A stretch of DNA of 64,000 bases from Thioalkalivibrio thiocyanodenitrificans ARhD 1. Its GTDB lineage: Bacteria; Pseudomonadota; Gammaproteobacteria; Ectothiorhodospirales; Ectothiorhodospiraceae. The notes beneath the pieces were generated by a model. The model ran no database searches and had not been told where the DNA came from. It saw only the letters and a list, made by a program, of their open reading frames with translations. Shown here piece by piece: positions 44,528 to 54,998 of this stretch (position 1 is the stretch's first letter; the number at the start of each line of letters is the position of its first letter). A program made the translations under genes and the position numbers. The stretch spans positions 2,481,407 through 2,545,406 of the forward strand of contig NZ_KB900536.1 of the NCBI RefSeq assembly GCF_000378965.1, given 5' to 3'.

Positions 44528-44622
44528 GTTCAACGTTCAATAGTTCAATGTTCAACGACCCACCCAACCTCGGCCACGTTCGACCCTTTGAACATTGAAC
44601 ATTGAACATTGAATTTTGAATT
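44528..44622. repeat. Heptamer hairpin locus E
   Basis: Units GTTCAAC/GTTCAAT in 44528-44556 face inverted units (CATTGAA) in 44586-44622, around a short GC-rich loop. The locus lies between the convergent DUF4124 and argB stops. Confidence 0.85.
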
Positions 44623-44629
44623 GCCGTTC

Positions 44630-45629
<1,000 letters not shown>

Positions 45630-45636
45630 TTGGTCC

Positions 45637-46089
45637 TCACTTGATCCCGGACGACCCGAATCCCCCTTCCCCCCGGTGGCTTTCCTCGAAGGATTCCACC
45701 ACCTGGAACTCGGCCTGCACCACGGGCACGATCACCAGTTGCGCGATCCGTTCCCCGGGCTGCACGACGAAGGGTTCACGCCCCCGGTTCCAGCAGGAAA
45801 CGAACAGTTGGCCCTGGTAATCGGAGTCGATCAGCCCGACCAGGTTGCCCAGCACGATGCCGTGCTTGTGGCCCAGGCCCGAGCGGGGCAGGATCATGGC
45901 GGCCAGGCCCGGATCGTCGATGTGGATGGCGATGCCCGTGGGGATGAGTTGCGTGTCGCCGGGCGCCAGGGTGAGCGGGTCGTCCAGACAGGCACGCAGG
46001 TCCATGCCCGCCGAGCCGGAGGTGGCGTGGGTGGGCAGGGGAATGTCCCGGCCGACGCGCGGGTCGAGAATCTTCAGTTCGATCTTCAT
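45637..46089 (-). CDS. dut: dUTP diphosphatase
   Basis: The 150-aa trimeric dUTPase has all five motifs in order: [38 protein letters not shown] and [10 protein letters not shown]. It removes dUTP and supplies dUMP. It follows coaBC on the same strand, as in many gammaproteobacteria, but a large repeat array separates the two. Confidence 0.96.
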   Translation of the reverse strand: MKIELKILDPRVGRDIPLPTHATSGSAGMDLRACLDDPLTLAPGDTQLIPTGIAIHIDDPGLAAMILPRSGLGHKHGIVLGNLVGLIDSDYQGQLFVSCWNRGREPFVVQPGERIAQLVIVPVVQAEFQVVESFEESHRGEGGFGSSGIK

Positions 46090-46097
46090 AGAGGCGA

Positions 46098-46249
46098 TTC
46101 AAAGTTCAAGGTTCAAAGTTCAAAGTTCAAAGTTCAAAGTTCAAAGTTCAAGGTTCAAGGTTCAAAGGGATGGGTATCTCCTCCCCCTGGAATTACCTGC
46201 CGGAATCATGGATTACACCCCCTTTGAACTTTGAACTTTGAACCTTGAT
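46098..46249. repeat. Heptamer hairpin locus G
   Basis: Ten tandem units TTCAAAG/TTCAAGG (46098-46167) face four inverted units (46222-46249). The left arm lies between dut and coaBC. The right arm is inside the 3' end of the coaBC reading frame. Confidence 0.9.
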
Positions 46250-47441
46250 CTGCCCTCAAGCGTTCCGAAATCACCCGCACCAGTTGCCGGGCCAGCTGTT
46301 CCTTGGGCTGGCGGGGGAGTTTGGTGCCGCCCCCGGGCCAGAGGAGCGCCAGGGCGTTGTCGTCCGCGTCAAAGCCTCTGCCACCGGACACGTCGTTGGC
46401 CGCGATCAGGTCCAGGCCCTTTTTCATCAGCTTGGTCCGGGCGTTGCGCTCGAGGTCCCGGGTCTCGGCGGCGAAGCCCACCGTGAACGGGCGATCCGCG
46501 AGCGCCGCCACGGCGGCCAGGATGTCGGGGTTGCGTTCGAGCCCCAGTTGCAGGTGCCCGGCGCTCTTCTTGATCTTGTGGGTGGATACGGCGGCGGCCC
46601 GGTAGTCCGCCACGGCGGCGGCGGCGATGAAGACCTGGACTTGGGCCGACCGGGACAAGACGACCTCGTGCATCTCTGCAGCCGTTTCCACGGGTATGCA
46701 CTCGATGCCCTCGGGCGGGGCCAGTGCCGTGGGCCCGGTGACGAGCGTGACCCGCGCCCCCGCCTCCCGGGCGGCCCGGGCCACGGCGTAGCCCATCTTT
46801 CCCGAGCTCCGGTTGCTGAGGTAACGCACCGGGTCCAGGGGTTCCCGGGTGGGACCGGCGGTCACGAGCACGTGCAGGCCCGCCAGCGAACCGCCGGCGA
46901 ACAGCGCTTCGAGACCAGCCAACAATTCGGGTGTTTCGAGCATGCGGCCCTCGCCGGTCTCGCCGCAGGCCTGACTGCCTTCACCCGGCCCCAGCAGGTG
47001 CACGCCGCGTGCGCACAGGGTGTCGGCATTGGCACGGGTGGCGGGGTGCGCCCACATGGCGCGGTTCATGGCCGGCGCCACGCACAGGGGCGCCTCGCTG
47101 GCCAGGCAAAGGGTGGTGAGCAGGTCGTCGGCCCGGCCGTGGGCCAGGCGCGCCAGAAAATCCGCGGTGGCGGGCGCCACCAGGATCGCGTCGGCCCAGC
47201 GCGCCAGGGCGATGTGGTCCATGCCCGCTTCGGCCTCCGGGTCGAACAGTGTGCCGCGCACCGGCTGGCCGGACAGGGCCTGGAAGGTGAGCGGGGTGAC
47301 GAACTCGGTGGCGGCCCGGGTCATCACCACGCGCACCTCGGCCCCCGCATCGCGCAGGCGGCGCGTCAGCTCGCAGGCCTTGTAGGCCGCGATGCCGCCG
47401 GTGACTCCCAGCAGGATGCGTTTTTGGGCGAGACTGGACAT
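46206..47441 (-). CDS. coaBC: CoaBC (phosphopantothenoylcysteine decarboxylase/synthetase)
   Basis: This 411-aa bifunctional enzyme makes 4'-phosphopantetheine for CoA. The N-terminal flavoprotein CoaC part has GVTGGIAAYKACEL and the APAMNRAMW/H region. The C-terminal CoaB part has VTAGPTREPLDPVRYLSNRSSGKMG and AAVADYR. The ATG at 47441 gives the usual start MSSLAQKRILLGVTGG. The last residues SKFKVQRGCNP and the stop codon are encoded by the heptamer repeat arm, so the repeat replaced the original 3' end. Confidence 0.95.
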   Translation of the reverse strand: MSSLAQKRILLGVTGGIAAYKACELTRRLRDAGAEVRVVMTRAATEFVTPLTFQALSGQPVRGTLFDPEAEAGMDHIALARWADAILVAPATADFLARLAHGRADDLLTTLCLASEAPLCVAPAMNRAMWAHPATRANADTLCARGVHLLGPGEGSQACGETGEGRMLETPELLAGLEALFAGGSLAGLHVLVTAGPTREPLDPVRYLSNRSSGKMGYAVARAAREAGARVTLVTGPTALAPPEGIECIPVETAAEMHEVVLSRSAQVQVFIAAAAVADYRAAAVSTHKIKKSAGHLQLGLERNPDILAAVAALADRPFTVGFAAETRDLERNARTKLMKKGLDLIAANDVSGGRGFDADDNALALLWPGGGTKLPRQPKEQLARQLVRVISERLRADQGSKFKVQRGCNP

Positions 47442-47694
47442 CCGTTCAGTGTATGGCCCCGGCGCGGCATTTGGAACCATCGTCCCTGGCGCGCATATCT
47501 CGCCACCGTTCGTGGCGAGGGCGTCAAGATGCCGCAGTGGCGGGGCGAACGCACCGGACGCGAACCGCCAGGGTGCCGGGGTTGTGTCGGGAAGGAATTC
47601 TCCGGGCGTCCCTGGCAATTCCCGCCGGCGACTCCGGGTTTGCGTTCATTTGCTGCCGCCCAACGGGTATCCTGCCCGGACACCCGGGCTGCCC

Positions 47695-48996
47695 ATGCCA
47701 ATGACCAACACCTACCCGCCCCGTTTCCAGCAGGTGCGCTGGACCATCTTCACCCTGCTCATCCTGGCCTACATGCTGGTGTTCTTTCACCGCATGGCCC
47801 CGGGGGTGGTGGCCAGTGATCTGTCCGCCGCCTTCGGCATCAGTGCGGCCGCGCTGGGGTCGCTGGCGGCCATGTACTACTACATCTACACGGCCATGCA
47901 GATCCCCGCCGGTGTGCTGGCAGACACGCTGGGCGCCCGGTACGCGGTGTTCCTGGGGAACCTGGTGGCGGGTGTCGGCTCCATCATGTTCGGGCTCGCG
48001 GACACGTTTGCCGTGGCCAGCACGGGCCGGTTCCTGGTGGGGCTGGGCGTCTCGGTGGTGTTCGTGGGGCTGATGAAGAGCAACACCGTGTGGTTCAGCG
48101 AACGCCACTACGGCACCATCAGCGGCGCCACCATACTGCTGGGCAACGTGGGGGCCATTGCCGCCACGGGACCGCTGGCCCTGTTGCTGGTGTACACCGA
48201 CTGGCGCAACGTGTTCGTGGCGCTGGGGTTGCTGGCACTCGCCCTGGCGTTCGCATCCTGGTGGAAGGTGCGTGACCGCCCCGAGGACATGGGCTTCCCG
48301 TCCGTGCGTGAGATGGAGGGATTGCCCGCCCACCCGCTTCGCCATCAGCACTGGATCTCGGACCTGCGCCATGTACTCACCCACAGGCGCCTGTGGCCGG
48401 GTTTTGTCTACGATTTCGGCGTCACCGGTTCCCTGTTCGGGTTCGTGGGCCTGTGGGCCATTCCGCTGCTCCGTGACGTGCACGGGCTGGACCGCGGGGA
48501 CGCCTCCGGCTACACCACGGTCGCGCTGGTGGCCTTCGCCCTGGGGTGCCTCATCTCCGGGAGTTTCTCCGACCGCCTGAGACGGCGCCGGCCGGTGCTG
48601 ACCGGCGGGGCCGTCGCCTATGCCGGCGCGTGCGGCGCGTTTCTGATCCTGCCTTGGGGCCCGGGCCCCGTGGCTTACCTGCTGTTCACGGTGCTCGGGT
48701 TGTCGGCAGGCTGCTTCGTGGTGGCCTATGCGCAGGCCAAGGAGGTCACCGCCCCGGCGCTCTCGGGCATGGCCATTGCGCTGGTCAACACGGGACTGTT
48801 TCTCGGCGCGGCACTCTTTCAGCCCCTGTTCGGGTGGATGCTGGACCTGGGCTGGGACGGCACCATGGTGGCCGGCGTGCCGGTCTACGGCGCCGCCGAT
48901 TATCGCAACGGATTGCTGCTCCTGTTCGGTTTCGCCCTGCTCGCGGTGTTTGCGAGCCTCGGTTTCACGGAGACCCGCTGCCGGAATATCGCGTGA
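47695..48996 (+). CDS. MFS transporter
   Basis: This 433-aa membrane protein has 12 predicted membrane segments and MFS signatures (GVLADTLGARYAV between TM2 and TM3; SGSFSDRLRRRRPV in the second half). It resembles anion or sugar-phosphate type MFS members; the substrate is unknown. Two close ATGs (47695, 47701) are possible. It interrupts the coaBC-radC neighbourhood and ends just before repeat locus H. Confidence 0.87.
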   Translation: MPMTNTYPPRFQQVRWTIFTLLILAYMLVFFHRMAPGVVASDLSAAFGISAAALGSLAAMYYYIYTAMQIPAGVLADTLGARYAVFLGNLVAGVGSIMFGLADTFAVASTGRFLVGLGVSVVFVGLMKSNTVWFSERHYGTISGATILLGNVGAIAATGPLALLLVYTDWRNVFVALGLLALALAFASWWKVRDRPEDMGFPSVREMEGLPAHPLRHQHWISDLRHVLTHRRLWPGFVYDFGVTGSLFGFVGLWAIPLLRDVHGLDRGDASGYTTVALVAFALGCLISGSFSDRLRRRRPVLTGGAVAYAGACGAFLILPWGPGPVAYLLFTVLGLSAGCFVVAYAQAKEVTAPALSGMAIALVNTGLFLGAALFQPLFGWMLDLGWDGTMVAGVPVYGAADYRNGLLLLFGFALLAVFASLGFTETRCRNIA

Positions 48997-49010
48997 CAGG
49001 TACACTGGAG

Positions 49011-49097
49011 TTCAAAGTTCAAAGTTCAAAGTTCAAAGTTCAAAGTTCAAAGGGTGCATGGCATCATCTCCTTGAACTTTGAACTTTGAACTTTGAA
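49011..49097. repeat. Heptamer hairpin locus H
   Basis: There are six perfect TTCAAAG units (49011-49052), then four inverted units (49070-49097) after an 17-base loop. It lies between the MFS and radC genes, both on the plus strand. Confidence 0.9.
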
Positions 49098-49127
49098 CTG
49101 TATTTACGCACACGGAGGTGCAACCCC

Positions 49128-49799
49128 ATGCCCATCACCGACTGGCCCGCAGACGAACGTCCTCGGGAGAAACTCCTCAAGCGCGGCGCGGCCGCGCTTT
49201 CCGATGCCGAACTGCTGGCCATTTTCCTGCGCACCGGCGTGGCCGGCCGCACGGCCGTGGATCTCGCCCGGGATCTGCTCTCGCGATTCGGTGGCCTGCG
49301 CCCACTGCTGCAGGCGGATCTGGATTCGTTCTGCGCGGCGCGCGGGCTCGGGCAGGCCAAGTACACGCAGCTTCAGGCCGTGCTGGAGATGGGCCGGCGG
49401 CATCTGTCGGAGACACTGGCGCGCGGTGAAGCACTCGGCAACCCGGATGACACGCGCCGCTATCTGTCGGCGCGTTTGCGGGATTACCCCTTCGAGGTCT
49501 TCGCCTGCCTGTTCCTGGACAACCGGCACCGGGTGATCACCTTCGAGGAACTGTTCAGGGGCACCATCGACGGCGCCAGCGTGCATCCCCGCGAGGTGGT
49601 CCGCCGTGCGCTGGTCCACAATGCCGCCGCCGTGATCCTGGCGCACAATCATCCCTCGGGGGTGGCCGAGCCTTCGCGCTCCGATGAGGCCATCACCCGG
49701 CGCCTGCGCGAGGCGCTGGCGCTGGTGGACATCCGGGTGCTGGACCACGTGGTGGTGGGCGATGAACTGGTGTCCTTCGCGGAGCGGGGGCTCCTGTAG
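49128..49799 (+). CDS. radC: RadC family JAB-domain protein
   Basis: The 223-aa protein has an N-terminal HhH-like part ([17 protein letters not shown]) and the C-terminal MPN/JAB domain with the metal motif HNHPSG-x-AEPS-x-SD. Despite its name the cellular role is not certain. The ATG at 49128 follows CGGAGG. An in-frame upstream ATG arises from repeat DNA. Confidence 0.94.
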   Translation: MPITDWPADERPREKLLKRGAAALSDAELLAIFLRTGVAGRTAVDLARDLLSRFGGLRPLLQADLDSFCAARGLGQAKYTQLQAVLEMGRRHLSETLARGEALGNPDDTRRYLSARLRDYPFEVFACLFLDNRHRVITFEELFRGTIDGASVHPREVVRRALVHNAAAVILAHNHPSGVAEPSRSDEAITRRLREALALVDIRVLDHVVVGDELVSFAERGLL

Positions 49800-49804
49800 C
49801 CCGT

Positions 49805-51616
49805 TCAGCGTGACTTGCGCGGGGTCTTGCGGCGGGCGCCCGGCCCGGTCGGGGATTTGCCGGGCGGCCGGCGGGCGGGTTTACCCGTGTCGCGCCTGCC
49901 CCTGGGCGCCTTCGGTGCCGGCTCGCCCGCCGGCCGCAGACCCAACCGGCGGCCACACACCCACACCCCCTGCAAATGCCTGAGCAGCGGCCGCGGCATC
50001 TCCGAGGGCAGATCCACGGTGGACATCTCGTCGCCAATATCGATATGCCCGATGTACTGGCTGTCGAGGCCCGCCTCGTTGGCGATGGCGCCCACCAGGT
50101 TGCCGGGCTTGAGGCCGTGGGTATGGCCCACGTCCACCACGAAGCGTTCCATCACGACCTCCGGATGCCCCTTGAGCGGCAACGGCGCCTCCGACAGGCC
50201 GCCGGGTTCACTGCCCCTGCGCGTCCGTGGCCGTTCATCACGCCTGGCGCCCGCTGCCTCGCGCGGGGCGGGCGGCGGAGGGGCGGCCCGTTCATCCAGC
50301 AGCAGGGGTTCCTTGCCCTGCGCCAGCCTTGCCAGGGCGGCGGCGATCTCCAGCGCGTCCGCGCCGGTCTCCTGCTGGTAGTCGGTGACCAGTTCGAGGA
50401 ACGGCTCCAGATCATCGGCTTCCAGGGCGTCGGCAATGCGCGCCTTGAAGCGTGCGACGCGCTGGGTATTCACGTCACCCGCGGTGGGCATGTGCATGGG
50501 TTCGATGGGCTGGCGCGTGGCCCGTTCGATGGCCTTGAGCATGCGCTGCTCGCGGGGCGCCACGAACAGGATCGCCTCGCCCATGCGCCCGGCACGGCCG
50601 GTGCGGCCGATGCGGTGCACGTAGGATTCGGTGTCATGGGGGATGTCGTAGTTGAGCACATGACTGATGCGCTCCACGTCCAACCCCCGGGCGGCCACAT
50701 CGGTGGCCACCAGGATGTCCAGTTGCCCCTTTCTCAGCCGCTCCACGGTGCGTTCCCGCTGGTTCTGGGGGATGTCGCCGTTCAGCGCCTCGCAGGCATG
50801 GCCGCGCGCGGTGAGGCGTTCCGAAAGCTCGATGGTCTCCGTCCGGGTGCGCACGAAGATGAGCATGGCGTCGAAGGGCTCGGTCTCCAGCAGCCTGGTG
50901 AGCGCATCGAGCTTATGCAGCCCGCTCACGCGCCAGTAGCGCTGGCGGATGGTGGTGGCGGTGGTGGTGGCCGAGCGGATGCGCACCTCTTCGGGGTCCT
51001 TGAGGTGCTTGTGCGCCACCCGGCGGATCACCTCGGGCATGGTGGCCGAGAACAGCGCCACCTGCCGTGCAGGCGGAGTCTGTTCCAGGATCCACTCCAC
51101 GTCGTCGATGAAGCCCATGCGCAGCATCTCGTCGGCCTCGTCCAGCACCAGCGTACGCAGCGCATCCAGTTTCAGCGTGCCGCGGCGCATGTGATCCATC
51201 ACCCGCCCAGGCGTGCCGACGACCACCTGGGCGCCCCGGCCCAGCTGCTTGAGCTGCACGCCGTAAGGCTGGCCGCCGTAGACAGGCAGCACGTGGAATC
51301 CGGACAGGTGGCGGGCATAGACCTGGAAGGCCTCCGCCACCTGGATGGCCAACTCGCGGGTGGGCGTGAGCACCAGCACCTGGGTCCGGGTGTCGGACGG
51401 GTCCAGGCGCGAGAGTGCCGGCAGGGCGAAGGCCGCCGTCTTTCCGGTACCGGTCTGGGCCTGTCCCAGCAGGTCGCGGCCCGCCAGCAAGGGCGGGATA
51501 CCCTGGGCCTGGATGGGGGTCGCCTGCTCGTAACCGGTGTCGGCAATGGCCTTGAGAACAGGCGCTGTCAGGCCGAGGGTGTCGAAGCCGGCCGGGGAGT
51601 CGATGTCGCTCTTCAA
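49805..51616 (-). CDS. deaD: DEAD-box RNA helicase with DbpA-type RNA-binding domain
   Basis: This 603-aa helicase has the Q motif, AQTGTGKT (motif I), PTRELA, VLDEADEML (motif II), SAT (III) and HRIGRTGRAG (VI). A charged linker is followed by the DbpA RNA-binding fold (FVVDVGHTHGLKPGNLVGAIANEAGLDS) and a basic tail. This is the CsdA/DeaD architecture that remodels ribosomal and messenger RNA, often in the cold. It is convergent with radC, with a 5-base gap. Confidence 0.94.
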   Translation of the reverse strand: MKSDIDSPAGFDTLGLTAPVLKAIADTGYEQATPIQAQGIPPLLAGRDLLGQAQTGTGKTAAFALPALSRLDPSDTRTQVLVLTPTRELAIQVAEAFQVYARHLSGFHVLPVYGGQPYGVQLKQLGRGAQVVVGTPGRVMDHMRRGTLKLDALRTLVLDEADEMLRMGFIDDVEWILEQTPPARQVALFSATMPEVIRRVAHKHLKDPEEVRIRSATTTATTIRQRYWRVSGLHKLDALTRLLETEPFDAMLIFVRTRTETIELSERLTARGHACEALNGDIPQNQRERTVERLRKGQLDILVATDVAARGLDVERISHVLNYDIPHDTESYVHRIGRTGRAGRMGEAILFVAPREQRMLKAIERATRQPIEPMHMPTAGDVNTQRVARFKARIADALEADDLEPFLELVTDYQQETGADALEIAAALARLAQGKEPLLLDERAAPPPPAPREAAGARRDERPRTRRGSEPGGLSEAPLPLKGHPEVVMERFVVDVGHTHGLKPGNLVGAIANEAGLDSQYIGHIDIGDEMSTVDLPSEMPRPLLRHLQGVWVCGRRLGLRPAGEPAPKAPRGRRDTGKPARRPPGKSPTGPGARRKTPRKSR

Positions 51617-51788
51617 TGTGAGGAATCCGTAAGCTGCGCGGTGGGCGCAAAGGGTGGGATCAGGCGGACATTATAGTGGGTCGGAGCACTCGGCCGCCCC
51701 CATTTTGACGCCGGACCCACCTTCGGCCACACTCTGCTGGATTGGTTCAATCAATCGATGGCAGTGCGCCGATACCGGCGCCACGGGG

Positions 51789-52184
51789 ATGACTGACGTC
51801 ATGGGTGAAGACCTGGGAAAACTGGTTCTGCGCGTCACGCTGGGGGTGCTGATCCTCATGCACGGGATCCACAAGCTGATCCATGGCGTGTCGGGGATCG
51901 AGGCGATGCTCGCGGGGGCGGGGCTCCCTGCGTTTCTCGCCTACGCGGTCTACGTGGGGGAGGTGGTCGCCCCGATCCTGCTGATCATGGGCTGGTACGC
52001 GCGTATCGGCGCGGTGCTGGTAGCCGTCAACATGGTGGTGGCCATCGCCCTGGTCCATCCCGCCGAACTCCTCGACCTGACCCGCCATGGGGGTTGGGCG
52101 CTGGAGCTTCAGGGCATGTTCCTGTTCAGCGCGGTGGCCCTGGCGTTCATGGGCCCCGGGCGAATCAGCATCAACAACCGGTGA
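51789..52184 (+). CDS. DoxX family membrane protein
   Basis: This 131-aa protein has four hydrophobic segments and the DoxX pattern LVLRVTLGVLILMHGIHKLIHG and LAYAVYVGEVVAPILLIMGWYARIGAVLVAVNMV. The family is linked in places to thiosulfate:quinone oxidoreductase or oxidative stress, but most members are uncharacterised. ATG 51789 or 51801 is possible. Confidence 0.85.
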   Translation: MTDVMGEDLGKLVLRVTLGVLILMHGIHKLIHGVSGIEAMLAGAGLPAFLAYAVYVGEVVAPILLIMGWYARIGAVLVAVNMVVAIALVHPAELLDLTRHGGWALELQGMFLFSAVALAFMGPGRISINNR

Positions 52185-52205
52185 GGGGTCAGGAGTCAGG
52201 AGTCA
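52185..52205 (+). repeat. Heptamer array I (single arm)
   Basis: Three units, GGGGTCA, GGAGTCA and GGAGTCA, start directly after the DoxX stop. No good inverted arm is visible in the 43 bases before the next gene end, so this looks like a remnant or a young array. Confidence 0.65.
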
Positions 52206-52248
52206 GGCGTAAACCCGGCTGCACGGGTTCCCGTCTGGCGCCTTACCC

Positions 52249-53151
52249 TTACCCTTCCAGCATATAAAACGCCCTGTCTTCCGTCGTCGCCCCGCGCAGC
52301 GTGCACACCCGTGCCGCGAAGCGGGCCGCGCGTTCCAGGATCGTCTCCCAATGCCAGCCGCGGATGAGGCCCATGAGGGTGACGGCGCTGAATGCGTCGC
52401 CGGCACCGACCGTGTCCACGAGCCCTTCCACCGGCGGGGCGGGCCGGGAGATCCAGGTGCCATCGGCACCCGCCACCAGTGCGCCCTCGGAGCCCCGGGT
52501 CAGGATCACGGCGTCGAGTCCGAAACGCGCCAGCAGCCCGCGAACCCGCGCTTCCTGACCGGCATCCGGGTCCGCGGACAATGCGGCCAGTTCATCGTCA
52601 TTGAGCTTGACCCATGTTGCCCCGGCCATGAGCGCGTGCACGGTATCCGTGTCCCACCACGGGTCACGCAGATTCACGTCCATGAAAACCCCGCCGGTCA
52701 TGCTCCCCTTGAGGGTGGACAAGGCATGCCGGGCACGGGCCTCGCGAACCGCCAGGCTTCCGTGATAGAGGATGGAGTTCTCGCGCCCGGCCACCGCCCG
52801 GAGCGCCTGGTCCGTGTTCACATGGTCATAGGCCTGATCCGCGACGATCTCGTAAGCGGGTTCGCCGCTGTCCAGACTGACCCGCACCGTTCCTGTGGGG
52901 TGATCGGGATCCGTTTGCAGACCGCCCGCATCCATGCCCCAGCGGGCCATGAGGCGCTGCACGTCCCCCCCCGGTTCATCCTCGCCCACCGCCCCGACGA
53001 ACAGCGGCCCGGCTCCGAAGCCCGCCAGGTTCCAGGCCACGTTGAACGGCGCACCTCCCAGCACCCGGCGGTCCGGAAAACAGTCGAACAGCACTTCGCC
53101 GAACACGACGGGTCCGGGAGTGGCGGAAGGGTGTGATTTAGCGTCGGTCAT
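52249..53151 (-). CDS. PfkB-family carbohydrate kinase, fructokinase-like
   Basis: This 300-aa kinase has GGAPFNVAWNLAGFG (about 32-46), the fructokinase-type first signature, and DTVGAGDAFSAVTLMGLIRG (about 255-274) with the catalytic Asp. VFGEVLFDCFPD at the start is also typical of fructokinases. It could phosphorylate fructose released by the sucrose synthase encoded at 11769. It is a single gene whose start lies next to repeat locus J. Confidence 0.87.
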   Translation of the reverse strand: MTDAKSHPSATPGPVVFGEVLFDCFPDRRVLGGAPFNVAWNLAGFGAGPLFVGAVGEDEPGGDVQRLMARWGMDAGGLQTDPDHPTGTVRVSLDSGEPAYEIVADQAYDHVNTDQALRAVAGRENSILYHGSLAVREARARHALSTLKGSMTGGVFMDVNLRDPWWDTDTVHALMAGATWVKLNDDELAALSADPDAGQEARVRGLLARFGLDAVILTRGSEGALVAGADGTWISRPAPPVEGLVDTVGAGDAFSAVTLMGLIRGWHWETILERAARFAARVCTLRGATTEDRAFYMLEG

Positions 53152-53169
53152 GGTCGTTGTGGTCCCCGA

Positions 53170-53330
53170 TTGTCAGTTGTCAGTCGCCAATTGTCCGTTG
53201 CAAGAACCCCTTGACATGCCTCGGGGGCCGATCACGCTCCTGACAACTGACAACTGACAACTGACAACTGACAACTGACAACTGACAACTGACAACTGAC
53301 AACTGACAACTGACAACTGACTATTGACTA
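53170..53330. repeat. Heptamer hairpin locus J (expanded)
   Basis: The left arm begins with two TTGTCAG units and three variants (53170-53204). The right arm has eleven perfect CTGACAA units (53240-53316), then CTGACTA and TTGACTA. The arms are very unequal, as expected after slippage. The end of the array codes for the last residues of the neighbouring gene. Confidence 0.92.
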
Positions 53331-54211
53331 CTCACCCACTGCGGCAGCTTGACGTCCTCCGGCACGACCACCTCGACGCCGACGGGCAGATGATCCGAAT
53401 AGTTGACGTTGTACACGTCCACCTGGCTTACGCCCAGGCCGGGTGTCACCAGGATGTGGTCGAAGGCATGGATCGGACGCCAGCTGGGGTAGGTCTTCTG
53501 GGTCGCCAGGGGTTCCTGGAGGCGCGTCTTGCGGACCAGCCGGCGGACTTCATCGGTGTGACACGAGCAGTTCATGTCCCCCATCACCACCACGTGCTCG
53601 TGGTCGCGCAGCACCTCCGCGATGTACTCCATCTGCATCTGACGGGCGCGTTGTCCCAGCGACAGGTGCACCAGCATGATCACCAGAGAGCCGGTCCCGT
53701 GTTCCGCGCCGAAGTGCGCCTCCAGCGCACCGCGCCCGGGGATCACCCCGGGCAGCTTGTGCTCCACCACCGTGTGGGGGTGAAAGCGCGACAGCAGACC
53801 CAGGCTGTGCTGGGCGATCTTGCCCAGGTTGCGGTTGGTCTGGCTGTACCAGTAGGGGTGGTCGCTGCGTTCGGCCAGATACTGCGCCAGATTGATGAAC
53901 TGGCTGCGCAGGCTTCCGGCGTCCAGTTCCTGGAGCCCGACCAGGTCAAAGCCGGAGATGAATCGCGCCACGCTGTCCAGGTTGCCCAGACGCCCCTGGT
54001 ACGGGAGGAAGTGCTTCCAGCTGTTGGTGAAGTAATGGTGGAAGCGCTTGGAGCTGATGCCGACCTGGACGTTGTAGCTGAGAATGCGGATTCGCCGGCC
54101 GGATACCGGCGGCGTGCTGGGGCCTGTGTCAAGCGCCCCGGCCTCTGCATCGGTGATCAGGGGGCCGAGGGTCGGAGAAGGTTCAGGCTTCACGGGGGAT
54201 GGGTTGCTCAT
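53321..54211 (-). CDS. Endonuclease/exonuclease/phosphatase family protein
   Basis: The 296-aa protein has the EEP core: RILSYNVQVGIS, VGLQELD, MLVHLSLG, VVMGDMNCS and SDHLPVGVEV. EEP enzymes hydrolyse phosphodiesters or phosphomonoesters (nucleic acids, lipids, inositol phosphates). There is no signal peptide and the target is unknown. The final residues and stop codon lie in the heptamer array. Confidence 0.87.
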   Translation of the reverse strand: MSNPSPVKPEPSPTLGPLITDAEAGALDTGPSTPPVSGRRIRILSYNVQVGISSKRFHHYFTNSWKHFLPYQGRLGNLDSVARFISGFDLVGLQELDAGSLRSQFINLAQYLAERSDHPYWYSQTNRNLGKIAQHSLGLLSRFHPHTVVEHKLPGVIPGRGALEAHFGAEHGTGSLVIMLVHLSLGQRARQMQMEYIAEVLRDHEHVVVMGDMNCSCHTDEVRRLVRKTRLQEPLATQKTYPSWRPIHAFDHILVTPGLGVSQVDVYNVNYSDHLPVGVEVVVPEDVKLPQWVSSQ

Positions 54212-54332
54212 TATTGTCCGGTTAACTGTAAGGGGCGGGCGATTCGGTCAGGGGTTCCGTGCCCCGCCGCTTCCCCGATGCACGGTGCGCGCGGCACGGG
54301 ATCCATGCCGGGCGACACCGGGCGGTCCGGGG

Positions 54333-54998
54333 TCAGCGCGATGCGCCCGACTCGCCGGAGGCCTTTTCCACCAGGTGGTCCATCACGCGCATCATCCTGT
54401 CAAAGCTGCCGCTCATGCCGGGGCTCACCAGGTGACGGCCATCAACGGCCACCGCCGGCACACCTTCGATCCGGTAGTCGCGTGTGAGCTGGATCGCCTC
54501 ACGCACCTTTTCCGTGACCTCGTCCGAGGCCAGTGCACGCCGGAATTCCCCGGGGTCGACGCCCTGCTGTTCCACGAAGCGCAGAACGGAGCGCTCGTCC
54601 GCCATGCGCCGGCCCTGGGCATGGATGGCGTGGAAGAACGGTGTATGCAGCTTGTCCAGGAGATCCAGTGATTCGGCGGCGTAGAACACACGGGCATGAA
54701 AGGCCCAGAGGTCATTGAACACGGCCGGCAGATAGCGGAAGGTCACGTTTTCCTGATTTCGGGCCTTCCATTCGTGGACATGCGGTTCGAAGTTGTAGCA
54801 ATGGGGGCAGCCGTACCAGAACAGTTCGACCACCTCTACCCGGCCCTCGTCGGCCTGCGTGGACACGGGCGGGTCGATGACCTGGTAGTCGATGCCCGCG
54901 ACCGGTTCGTCGGCAGACGCCACGGGCAGGGCCGCCAGCCCGGTCAGCAGCAGGAAGGTGATCAGCACGGTCAGTTTGTGAATCATGAAATACCTCAT
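54333..54998 (-). CDS. dsbA: Thiol:disulfide interchange protein DsbA
   Basis: This 221-aa periplasmic oxidase has a signal peptide (HKLTVLITFLLLTGLAALPVASA) and the thioredoxin-fold active site CPHC in FWYGCPHCYNFEPHV; the cis-Pro loop is EGVPAVAVDG. It introduces disulfides into exported proteins. The start overlaps the ccsA stop (ATGA), linking it to cytochrome c maturation; an ATG four codons downstream is possible. Confidence 0.94.
   Translation of the reverse strand: MRYFMIHKLTVLITFLLLTGLAALPVASADEPVAGIDYQVIDPPVSTQADEGRVEVVELFWYGCPHCYNFEPHVHEWKARNQENVTFRYLPAVFNDLWAFHARVFYAAESLDLLDKLHTPFFHAIHAQGRRMADERSVLRFVEQQGVDPGEFRRALASDEVTEKVREAIQLTRDYRIEGVPAVAVDGRHLVSPGMSGSFDRMMRVMDHLVEKASGESGASR

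Noticed and set aside
53240-53330. CRISPR-like array
   Set aside because: Units are 7 bases with no spacers, and no cas genes are present; it is a simple tandem repeat.
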